Shown here one piece after another: positions 27,560 to 34,352 of a stretch of 64,000 nt of DNA. The position numbers and the translations under genes were made by a program. This DNA is from an uncultured Methanosarcinales archaeon (GTDB taxonomy: Archaea; Halobacteriota; Methanosarcinia; Methanotrichales; Methanotrichaceae), in contig CAIQHB010000046.1 in assembly GCA_903871465.1 (NCBI GenBank), positions 1-64,000 on the forward strand. The letters run 5' to 3'. Positions within the stretch are counted from its first letter, which is position 1. Every line of letters starts with the position of its first letter. The notes beneath the pieces are model-generated. The model saw only the letters and a list, made by a program, of their open reading frames with translations. It ran no database searches and was not told the origin of the DNA.

Positions 27560-27796
27560 ATGGTTCGCATCAAATGCATCAATCCAAAATGCACCGCCCC
27601 GGATCGGATATTCTCCTGGAATGAGCGTCCTCATCTGGAGGCAGAAGGAAAGCTGGCAGAGGAAGGCGACGAGGGCGCCGTCTCTTTTATCGTACCATGC
27701 AAATATTGCGGCGCCAGGAGCAAGATCTGGGTGACGAAGGTTCGAAAGACAGAAGAAATAACAAGAATCATAGGAACGATTTCGCGAGAGAGATAG
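27560..27796 (+). CDS. Small cysteine-pair (zinc-ribbon-like) protein in the CHAT operon
   Basis: 78 residues with two cysteine pairs, CINPKC near the start and CKYC in the middle (VPCKYCGARSKIWVTKVRK), the layout of a zinc ribbon. No larger domain is recognised. The ATG has a good SD (AAGGAAG, about 7 nt upstream). It lies 23 nt after the CHAT gene and 3 nt before the membrane protein gene, so it belongs to one transcript. It might be a regulator, adaptor or protease target; nothing in the sequence decides this. Confidence 0.75.
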   Translation: MVRIKCINPKCTAPDRIFSWNERPHLEAEGKLAEEGDEGAVSFIVPCKYCGARSKIWVTKVRKTEEITRIIGTISRER

Positions 27797-27799
27797 GAC

Positions 27800-28261
27800 A
27801 TGGGAGACAAAGCGGATGCCATAGGCGAGCCCGTGACGGATCTGGATGAGTTCTGGCTAGAGATCGCCCGGGGCACAGTGAAGGAAGCCATCAGCTCTCT
27901 GGAGGAGGCAGCCAAGCAGCTCATCAGCGCCGTGACACTGGTAGAAGGCATCTACTTTGCGGCGGTATCCTTCAGCGATCTGCATAAAGCCATGGCTGTG
28001 CAGGGCACGGATTCCTGGCTGAGGATCATCCTGTTCGTCAGCCCCATCGTCCTCTGGCTGATATGTCTCTTCTTCGCAGTGCGGGTCTTCACTCCCGAGA
28101 CCTACAAGACCAACCTCAGCTCGCCAGAGCTGGCGGAGGGCGTCTACAAGGAGATGGTGGGCTACAAGCACCGGAATCTGAAAAGGGCTTACTGGGCACT
28201 GCTGGCCGGGTTTGTGATGATGATAGTCGCTGTGGTGTATTACCTGAAATTCCTGGGATAG
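27800..28261 (+). CDS. Small membrane protein in the CHAT operon
   Basis: 153 residues. An N-terminal amphipathic helix region (EEAAKQLISAVTLVEGIYFA) is followed by two strong membrane helices, IILFVSPIVLWLICLFFAV and WALLAGFVMMIVAVVYYLKF, with a charged loop between them (TPETYKTNLSSPELAEG). It starts 3 nt after the zinc-ribbon-like gene, hence the same operon. No known domain is recognised. As the only membrane protein co-transcribed with the CHAT protein it is a candidate membrane-acting effector or anchor, but this is inference. Confidence 0.75.
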   Translation: MGDKADAIGEPVTDLDEFWLEIARGTVKEAISSLEEAAKQLISAVTLVEGIYFAAVSFSDLHKAMAVQGTDSWLRIILFVSPIVLWLICLFFAVRVFTPETYKTNLSSPELAEGVYKEMVGYKHRNLKRAYWALLAGFVMMIVAVVYYLKFLG

Positions 28262-28343
28262 GTCAGGCTAAACCCTTTCGCATGAAAATCGAGTCGCACC
28301 ACGTCTTGGTCCTTCTCAAACACGTCCAAGAATAAAGAGCGGG

Positions 28344-28446
28344 GCTTCATCGATTGTTCCCCGCGGACGCGGGGTTAGGGGGGCCGCCACGGCCATAAGT
28401 CTGGCCCCGTCACCCCAGCGCGTTTTATCGCGCGGGACTCAGAAGA
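28344..28446 (+). ncRNA. Candidate structured small RNA, copy 1 of a duplicated element
   Basis: The first of two nearly identical 79-nt blocks (28344-28422 and 28665-28743, about five differences). It contains a perfect hairpin CCCCGC-GGAC-GCGGGG, a second stem GGGGCC/GGCCCC around GCCACGGCC, and a third stem AGCGCG/CGCGCG whose loop differs between copies while the stem is kept. An AT-rich TATA-like motif (AGAATAAAG, about 28328-28336) precedes it at the same relative position as in copy 2, and a T-rich stretch follows (about 28454-28466). The strand is inferred from these. A repeated element that is not transcribed remains possible. Confidence 0.45.
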
Positions 28447-28664
28447 TGAGATCAAATAAATTTTGTACTTAAAGACAACGTTCACACATTCTTCCGGGGT
28501 GCCGCGAGTCGGCCTGCGGGCCTCCCGCGCTATGGTTCCTGGCGCCGCTCAAGGCCGCGGCCGGCCGAGCGACGGCGGGTAAATTGCAGATATGTTGGGG
28601 CTGCAAAATCATCGAATGCCCTTTCTCGTCTTGCATGAGCCTCCGTTCAAAAATATAGGGCAGA

Positions 28665-28790
28665 GCTTCGTAGATTGTTCCCCGCGGACGCGGGGTTAGG
28701 GGGGCCGCCACGGCCATAAGTCTGGCCCCGTCACCCTAGCGCGTAACACCCGCGCGGGATCCGGAAGAAGTGGTAGTAATAATTTTTGCG
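28665..28790 (+). ncRNA. Candidate structured small RNA, copy 2 of a duplicated element
   Basis: The second copy, offset by 321 nt from the first. The hairpin CCCCGC-GGAC-GCGGGG and the stem GGGGCC/GGCCCC are identical, and the third stem (AGCGCG/CGCGCG) has the loop TAACACC where copy 1 has TTTTAT. A TATA-like CAAAAATATAGG (about 28647-28658) lies about 26 nt upstream of the conserved hairpin block, and AATAATTTTTG (about 28780-28790) could terminate transcription. Upstream lies a very GC-rich stretch (28495-28580) that may be a third, diverged structured element. Confidence 0.45.
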
Positions 28791-28928
28791 TCTGGATGGG
28801 AGATATGCTAATGTCGTTCAACTTCATGTATGAACCCCGTCCTGGGCATTTCAGTCTTCAATAACACCACAAGAATCCCTGTCTTCGCCATGATCATTCT
28901 TAAATTCCAGGAGAGTAGCTAATTATCG

Positions 28929-29150
28929 ATGAAATATTCAGTCATCCTGGAACCTCAAGAAGAAGGTGGCTACACTGTCCGCTGCCCGGAGCTTCCGGGT
29001 GCAATCAGCCAGGGCGAAACAAAGACCGAAGCTCTGGAGAACATCAAAGAGGCCATCACTCTAATTCAAGAAGTGCTCCGCGAAGATCTGGAAAGCTTAA
29101 ATCGCACTAATGCGGAGATTCTCAAGGTAGAACTTGCCGATCTCTTCTGA
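28929..29150 (+). CDS. hicB: HicB-family antitoxin
   Basis: 73 residues with the HicB RNase H-like fold: YSVILEPQEEGGYTVRCPEL, PGAISQGETKTEALENIKEA, then a helical tail. There is no C-terminal DNA-binding helix-turn-helix, as in the short HicB type. HicB normally blocks the HicA mRNA interferase. Here the following bases encode only the last 23 residues of a HicA protein (29153-29224), so the antitoxin is an orphan remaining from a decayed hicBA pair. Confidence 0.85.
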   Translation: MKYSVILEPQEEGGYTVRCPELPGAISQGETKTEALENIKEAITLIQEVLREDLESLNRTNAEILKVELADLF

Positions 29151-29152
29151 AA

Positions 29153-29224
29153 GAGCTGAAGAGAGGGACACTAATTGCGATTTTGAAGCAAGCAGGGCTG
29201 AAGACGGAAGATCTGCAAAAATAA
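29153..29224 (+). pseudogene. hicA: Remnant of the HicA toxin gene (C-terminal end only)
   Basis: Directly after the hicB stop a frame reads ELKRGTLIAILKQAGLKTED and ends in TAA at 29222-29224. This is the conserved HicA C-terminus (H-K-E-L-K-x-G-T-L-x-x-I-L-x-Q-A-G pattern). The dsRBD-like core with the catalytic His is missing and there is no start codon with an SD, so the toxin is deleted. The segment is too short to function. Confidence 0.75.
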
Positions 29225-29291
29225 TTATAGATTGCAAATAAAAAAAGTTTGGCCCAAAACGGTTATATCCACATCTTCCGGTCTTGAAGCC

Positions 29292-29840
29292 ATGCAAGAA
29301 TGGAATAAGATCTTGAGATTTATGGTACTTGCCTCCATTTTCATCTCTCTCGCATCTGTCGCGAATTCGCAGATGAACCGGGATAGCCCGCTTCTTAGTG
29401 GCAAGCTTCCCACGACCGCCGAAGAGAGCACTTTCAATAAAGGCCAGATGTCCGGGTCTTCGTTCATGATCTCAGAGCCCTTCAATGGTCAGGCAACTTC
29501 AGATTTGATAGTATCTCCTGATCCAGAGAATACGACATGCAATCAGGTCTCATTCCTGCTAACTCTGACTCCGTCACCCAGTGGCTCCACAGGATATCAA
29601 AAGGTTTTGGTGAGTGTGTTAGAAGGCTTCGCTTCGCCTAAAGAAGTTGCTGAACTGACTATTCTCATGCCTGTTTCTGGTGCATCGGTTCACGAGATCA
29701 TCGGCTTCACCAGCTTTCCTCCGGCAACAGGGCAAAATAAAACCAGAGAGATAACTGTAATAGCAGACTCTGATAATAAAATAAAAGAGACAAATGAGGG
29801 AAATAATGCCATAACCCTTCCAGGGACTTGCCAGGGATAA
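29292..29840 (+). CDS. Secreted protein with a CARDB-like domain
   Basis: About 182 residues from ATG 29292, which places a signal peptide (ILRFMVLASIFISLASVANS) at the N-terminus; an upstream in-frame start at 29232 would bury it. The C-terminal half is an Ig-like CARDB-type domain ending VIADSDNKIKETNEGNNAIT, a typical CARDB finish. Such domains mediate adhesion or protein contacts at archaeal surfaces. There is no anchor. It stands alone between the hicB remnant and a small SHOCT-like gene. Confidence 0.7.
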   Translation: MQEWNKILRFMVLASIFISLASVANSQMNRDSPLLSGKLPTTAEESTFNKGQMSGSSFMISEPFNGQATSDLIVSPDPENTTCNQVSFLLTLTPSPSGSTGYQKVLVSVLEGFASPKEVAELTILMPVSGASVHEIIGFTSFPPATGQNKTREITVIADSDNKIKETNEGNNAITLPGTCQG

Positions 29841-29946
29841 AGGCAGAACGAATCGATCTAGATCGCCCGATGTTGCTTCCTTGGAAATAGCAACAAGTTT
29901 TTTAATAAGGAGTTGTAATACTGACTGTAGATCAGGTGGTTAACTC

Positions 29947-30210
29947 ATGGAAATAATTGTAGATGAATTGGGTGCTGATCTCACCGGGCTCCTGGGCGCA
30001 CTTAGGGTCATCGCGCCGGATCTGTGGAGTTCAAGCGAGCGCCGCTTCATGCTTCCTCAAAAACTGGAAGATTTAGAAAACCCAGAATATCTGCTGGAAA
30101 TGAAGGCGAAAATTGGAAAGCTGAAGCAATTGAAGGATCTGCTTGATGCTGGTTCGATAAACAATGCGGAATATATATTCCTGAGAGATAAAATCCTTTT
30201 GAAGGTATAA
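29947..30210 (+). CDS. Small protein with a C-terminal SHOCT-like motif
   Basis: 87 residues. The N-terminal half (MEIIVDELGADLTGLLGALR) has no clear match. The C-terminal 35 residues KIGKLKQLKDLLDAGSINNA and EYIFLRDKILLKV fit the SHOCT pattern (short C-terminal domain: leucine-rich helix, D-x-G-x-I, then E-x-F-x-x-x-K-x-x-L-L). SHOCT motifs help oligomerisation. AT-rich sequence precedes the gene. The function is unknown. Confidence 0.65.
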   Translation: MEIIVDELGADLTGLLGALRVIAPDLWSSSERRFMLPQKLEDLENPEYLLEMKAKIGKLKQLKDLLDAGSINNAEYIFLRDKILLKV

Positions 30211-30437
30211 GAATATTTCAGCTATCACTACGGAACTGTAGATGGCCCGCCTTAATCATCTTTCTTTGTTTTTAGGGTAATAATAAAATGGAACGGACAT
30301 AAGCGGACCGGACCGAAGGGACGGGAGCTTCAAGACGACAACTTGATCCCCAGAGAGGCGGCGATGCTGACATTTATTGGTGGATTTCCCCTATAGAAGG
30401 GCCAGATTAATAAGTAGAGACTGTTTTAGTACGAAGG

Positions 30438-30686
30438 ATGGAAATGTCTGAAGAAGAAAAGCCCAGCGCAAAACAATCATCGCCACAATTCATACCCAAG
30501 TTCAAAGGCAAGAAAGTCGTGATCCGCCTTCTCTCAGGAGGCCAGCCGGTTACAGGAACTGTAGAATCATTCAACCCCTATGAGATCCTCCTCCAAACGG
30601 CAAAAGGCGAGGTCCTTGTATTCAAACACGCCATTGCAACTATGGAAATAATGGATGAGCCACGAGGATATAAGCCAAGCATCTAG
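30438..30686 (+). CDS. Hfq-like Sm-fold RNA-binding protein
   Basis: 82 residues. After a charged N-terminus the Sm1 part reads KKVVIRLLSGGQPVTGTVES, then FNPYEILLQTAKGEVLVF, then the Sm2 motif VFKHAIATMEIM. VFKHAI corresponds to the bacterial Hfq signature YKHAI (Tyr to Phe) rather than the Lsm RG motif of usual archaeal Sm proteins. Hfq homologues are known from a few methanogens. A role in RNA binding and small-RNA pairing is expected. ATG 30444 is an alternative start. A hairpin can form in the leader at 30323-30350. Confidence 0.78.
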   Translation: MEMSEEEKPSAKQSSPQFIPKFKGKKVVIRLLSGGQPVTGTVESFNPYEILLQTAKGEVLVFKHAIATMEIMDEPRGYKPSI

Positions 30687-31139
30687 AAGAGAATTCAAAA
30701 GATTTCCCGTCGATTAGACTACGTTAGATTGCTTGGGTTTCTTCTTTATTCGGCCGTCTTTCCAGCAAGCTGACTCCAAGAGATAGACCGCAGAGACAGC
30801 CATGCCAAGCAAAGGATAACTCCGGCTGAAGTTGATGGCTGTAGCACCTTCTCCTATTGGCGCAAACAGCGCTCAGGAAGCTAGTATCCGCCGAAGACAT
30901 GAAGGCTGCCGGAGAGCTGCCGCCGCGAGGACCTCAATTCCCGACGAGAGAAGCCCCGCCAAGGGCGCGGGGATTTAAATCTTTTGCCAAACTCCGATCG
31001 ACGGTACGGTAATATTGCGTTTCCGAGGAATTTTCGTTCTCATAAAAACTCTCTTATAATCTGATATATTTTTAAGCAATGAAAGTCTATTAGAGGTCGT
31101 AAGAAATAAGGGAGTTACAAAAATCTGGTGGTAATAGAT
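30687..31139. other. 453-bp intergenic region with a possible IS200/IS605-type right end
   Basis: No supported ORF. At 30947-30970 the sequence GAAGCCCCGCCAAGGGCGCGGGG forms a GC hairpin with the GAAGCCCC lead seen at right ends of many IS200/IS605 (TnpB-type) elements. No TnpA or TnpB coding sequence is recognisable nearby, so at most it is a relic. The last 120 nt are AT rich and hold the promoter of the secreted protein gene. Confidence 0.3.
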
Positions 31140-31862
31140 ATGAAAAAAAGCTATTGTATCGCAATATTGATGCTGATAATTATTAGCCTGGCATCAAATG
31201 CATGCGCAATCTCTGAAACAACAGGTGCGACGGCTGAAGACGGACAGAATGCAGATCAGATTGCTGCGAACCAGGCTGCCACAGATCAAGTTGCTTCGCC
31301 ATCCACAGTTGCTTTGAGCCTCTATGTTCTTGAAAGAAAAGGAAATGGAACATCACTTTCCGGAGTGACAGTCACAGCATATGATGCGTCAGGCAAAATC
31401 GTTAAAGGTATAACATCTTCAAATGAGCCTATGGTCATCGACGGGCAACCGGGAACGTGGCAGTTCACAATTGCAAAAGAAGGCTATAAGACCATAAGTC
31501 TGGCTTATGACGTCACCAATACAAGCACGGCTATAGCCGCCATCGAAAGAATTGACCAATCCCCGGAGCCGGTTGCTCTGACAATCCATGTCCATGATGG
31601 AGACCTTAATGGAACTCCTCTGGCCGATGTTCAAGTCAGTGGACAGGATTTCGGAGGTAACGACTTTGAGGGAATGACAAATTCCAATGGAGCGGTGGTA
31701 ATCGACGGTGTGCCCGGAATCTGGCAGTTTACATTCTCAAAAGAAAGTTACGAGACCATTCGCCTGAGCTACAATGTAACCGAGACAGAGAATACTGGCG
31801 CATACCTCCTGAAGGCAACCGATTCCCAGAAGAATCTTACATCGCCGCAATCGAATCAATAA
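31140..31862 (+). CDS. Secreted protein with two carboxypeptidase-regulatory-like (CnaB/PEGA-type) repeats
   Basis: About 240 residues from ATG 31140 (GGTGG upstream). A signal peptide (MKKSYCIAILMLIIISLASN) leads into a low-complexity linker. Two 80-residue beta-sandwich repeats follow. They share LSGVTVTAYDASG / LADVQVSGQDFGG, then VIDGQPGTWQFTIAKEGYKT / VIDGVPGIWQFTFSKESYET. Such domains are structural parts of surface proteins. The end is rich in Asn and Gln with no anchor. The ligand or partner is unknown. Confidence 0.75.
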   Translation: MKKSYCIAILMLIIISLASNACAISETTGATAEDGQNADQIAANQAATDQVASPSTVALSLYVLERKGNGTSLSGVTVTAYDASGKIVKGITSSNEPMVIDGQPGTWQFTIAKEGYKTISLAYDVTNTSTAIAAIERIDQSPEPVALTIHVHDGDLNGTPLADVQVSGQDFGGNDFEGMTNSNGAVVIDGVPGIWQFTFSKESYETIRLSYNVTETENTGAYLLKATDSQKNLTSPQSNQ

Positions 31863-32084
31863 CCGAAATTCCATCTAAAAGATCGCGCAGAATCTAGCGA
31901 AGATTATCCCAAGAGAATTATCAGCATAGAGAAAGTGGTTCGATGTGGACCGATGCCTCCTGGCCCTTTGGCAACAAATGGCCGGGAGTTTTATTCAATG
32001 CTGTAGGCCCAACTATGGCTTCCCGGCTTTAGCAAAAGCGGTTCTCCGCTTCTGCGATTCAATCCATGGACATCAGCGCCAGAC

Positions 32085-32520
32085 CTATGCGATTCCGCCG
32101 ATTGCATCTAATGCAGCCAACTCATCTGCGATCGATAGGTACTTGTTCTTCTCGTTGGTCATGCAACGATTTGAGGATTGGAGCTCCTCTAACATCCGAT
32201 TCTCGGTTAAACTTTTCCATTCTGTGCAAAAGCCAATCTCGATGCGATCGAAGAATCGATCGATGAACAACCGGTATCGTCGCTCCTCCTCGATCCCAAA
32301 TCCTGCTTGCACGACAAGGTCGATGTAGCTCTGACGGTAATATTTCATCCGACCCAAGAACATGCTTAAGCCTACACCCCACCTGCGGTGCCTTTTCGCC
32401 CCGATGATGCCGAAAGAGGCTATAGGGTCAGAGGTATAGTCTTCATCCGGCAGAAGCTCTGGCACTCTCGATAGGTTCTTCAGGCACTCCAGATAAAGAA
32501 TGATCTGTTTGTATTTGGTA
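32085..32520 (-). pseudogene. Fragment of a sensor histidine kinase (N-terminal domain and start of PAS)
   Basis: The minus-strand frame reads QIILYLECLKNLSRVPELLP, then GRMKYYRQSYIDLVVQAGFG, YRLFIDRFFDRIEIGFCTEW and NEKNKYLSIADEL before a stop. This is the N-terminal region of a family of archaeal sensor kinases (an RsbRD-like helical domain followed by a PAS domain). There is no start codon at the right end, where the frame runs into the next gene, and PAS and kinase parts are lost at the left end. It is a decayed, non-functional piece. Plus-strand frames in 31945-32328 are antisense to it. Confidence 0.65.
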
Positions 32521-32538
32521 GTGATGAGGAGGATTCAA

Positions 32539-33009
32539 ATGCAAGTTGCAGTTGTGGGCGGAGGAGTTTGCAGCCCGGAAGTGGGCGAAACGGCCGAGCA
32601 ATTGGGCAGACTTCTTGCTGAGAAGGGCCACATTCTGATCTGTGGAGGCCTGGGCGGCGTGATGGAGGCGGTCTGCCGTGGAGCCAGGGAGGCGGGAGGT
32701 GTGACTTTGGGCATTCTTCCAGGCAAAAAGATGGATGCCAATCCGTATGTCAGCATAGCCGTTGCTACGGGCATGGGCCACTCCAGGAATGTGATAATAA
32801 TAGAGAGCTGCCATGCAGTCATTGCTCTGCCGGGCGAACACGGCACCTTATCGGAGATCGCCCTGGCCCTGAAGATGGACCGGCCGGTCATAAGCCTGAG
32901 AAGCTGGGACATTGCCGGCACGATTAAAGCAAACGACCCTGATGAGGCATTGGAGCTTCTGGAAAAGACCTTTCTGCATCGTTCGCAATTGGGGGAGAAC
33001 TCGATATGA
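32539..33009 (+). CDS. TIGR00725-family Rossmann-fold protein, LOG/lysine-decarboxylase-like
   Basis: About 156 residues from ATG 32539, with SD GAGGAGG 6 nt upstream; the longer frame to 32500 lacks this. The motifs are MQVAVVGGGVCSPEV, ILICGGLGGVMEAVCRGARE, TGMGHSRNVIII and LPGEHGTLSEIALALKM. The last is a variant of the LOG motif PGGxGTxxE, with Gly-Gly replaced by Gly-Glu-His. LOG proteins are nucleotide 5'-monophosphate phosphoribohydrolases; for the TIGR00725 branch the substrate is not established. The stop overlaps the next start (ATGA), which ties it to the CrtC-like and radical SAM genes. Confidence 0.8.
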   Translation: MQVAVVGGGVCSPEVGETAEQLGRLLAEKGHILICGGLGGVMEAVCRGAREAGGVTLGILPGKKMDANPYVSIAVATGMGHSRNVIIIESCHAVIALPGEHGTLSEIALALKMDRPVISLRSWDIAGTIKANDPDEALELLEKTFLHRSQLGENSI

Positions 33010-34343
33010 GATGCTATAAGCCTTGCACCATGATGATGATAATTATCTTCTTCTTTTTATCGGGCGCAGGGACAGCGGCTGATGCTGCTCCCAAGGACGA
33101 TGCCTATCACTACATGAAAACCGGCGTCAATGACCAACTCTACAATGAACTGTGGCGCTTCAATGGGGCGGATAATAATTCTCAATTCATGATCACATTC
33201 CTCCTCAGCGATCCGGAAAACCTGACATCTTCCAGAAAGATTCAGGTGCAGGCTATGGTTCTGCAAGACGGTCAGCTTCCACATCAAGGCACCCACCAGA
33301 GCCAGGGATATGGAGGAGACCATGACTCACCTATGTTTGAAATAGATAAGAGCGGCTTTTCATCTGAGCAAGTCCCGATCCCGAACCTCAAGGTTTGGGG
33401 CGAGGTGTTGGATGAGACCACGGGCGAGCCCATTGCCTGGGATCTGGTTTATCAGCAGGCTGCCAGCCCCTGGTTCTCCATCCCTGTGCAGCCACATATC
33501 GGCCATCTCAAAGGGGATTGGATGAAATGGCTGGTTTACATGCCTTCTGCCAATGTAACCGGCTCAATCACTGTCGGCAATAGGACGCTTAACATCGACG
33601 GCATAGGCTACCACGATCACTTTTGGGGTCGCTTTGCCTTGAGCGATCCTCAAATCACCTGGGCAGAGGCCTCAGAGCCCGGAGATGGTTTCAGCCTGAC
33701 CTTAAGCGAGATCCAGGGGGATGAGAGAAACGCCTTTCTGGGAATAAAAAAAGGTGGCAAGACCATCAAATTCTCAACCAAGCAGATTAAATTAAATTAT
33801 ACAAATGTCGTTTTGGATAATGCGACAGCAGTTATGCAACCAACCGGTTACAATGTATCCGCAGAGAACGGGGAATATACTCTTGATCTGGCAGTGGCAG
33901 TGCAAAAAAGCGTGCCAATGATGGTTGATTATCCTTTTCCAATGCCCTGTCGCCTGGACTTCCAGCAGTACTCGCTATTGCAGGGAACCCTGAAATCGAA
34001 ATCCGGCGAGGAATATAGCTTCCGGCGGCCAGGCTTCTCCGGTTATGCAACCGGGAGGCTGCATCCCATCTTTGGCAGGCTGGGAACAACGAATCTTAAA
34101 AACGCCGATCTCACACTCACCGCAGCCAATGAGAGGTCAAATCAGGTGAAGACGGCAAGAGTCGCAACCAACGGTTTTTACTGCGTGGATGCCAACTATA
34201 TCGATTATTTGGCCAATCCCACTGCACCATGGGTGTTGAATGGAGACAGGGTGTTGCTGGAAATGTTTGAAGGCCAGAGCCCGGGGAACAGCACGGTATT
34301 AGCCGTAGATTTGTCCAAAGATCGGCAGGAAGCGAACCTTTGA
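33006..34343 (+). CDS. Secreted CrtC/AttH-like (lipocalin-fold) protein
   Basis: 445 residues. A signal peptide (MMMIIIFFFLSGAGTAADA) precedes two beta-rich halves. The central motif GIGYHDHFWGRFALSDPQIT matches the GxGYxDHxWG signature of the hydroxyneurosporene synthase (CrtC) and AttH-like family; these have two lipocalin-like barrels and act on isoprenoid or lipid substrates. Cells of this kind do not make carotenoid by a full crt set as far as this window shows, so a different hydrophobic substrate is likely. It is coupled to the upstream LOG-like gene by 4-nt overlap and lies 9 nt before a radical SAM gene. Confidence 0.72.
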   Translation: MRCYKPCTMMMIIIFFFLSGAGTAADAAPKDDAYHYMKTGVNDQLYNELWRFNGADNNSQFMITFLLSDPENLTSSRKIQVQAMVLQDGQLPHQGTHQSQGYGGDHDSPMFEIDKSGFSSEQVPIPNLKVWGEVLDETTGEPIAWDLVYQQAASPWFSIPVQPHIGHLKGDWMKWLVYMPSANVTGSITVGNRTLNIDGIGYHDHFWGRFALSDPQITWAEASEPGDGFSLTLSEIQGDERNAFLGIKKGGKTIKFSTKQIKLNYTNVVLDNATAVMQPTGYNVSAENGEYTLDLAVAVQKSVPMMVDYPFPMPCRLDFQQYSLLQGTLKSKSGEEYSFRRPGFSGYATGRLHPIFGRLGTTNLKNADLTLTAANERSNQVKTARVATNGFYCVDANYIDYLANPTAPWVLNGDRVLLEMFEGQSPGNSTVLAVDLSKDRQEANL

Positions 34344-34352
34344 GAAATCCAC

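Larger units (their letters stand above)
28262..28928. other. 667-bp non-coding region between the CHAT operon and hicB
   Basis: It holds the two copies of the structured direct repeat and a GC-rich, self-complementary segment (28495-28580). A minus-strand frame at 28469-28717 crosses the structured repeat and has no recognisable domain. The last 130 nt are AT rich and should carry the hicB promoter. Confidence 0.6.

Noticed and set aside
28469-28717. 82-codon minus-strand frame
   Set aside because: Crosses the structured direct repeat and GC-rich segment; no domain or SD.
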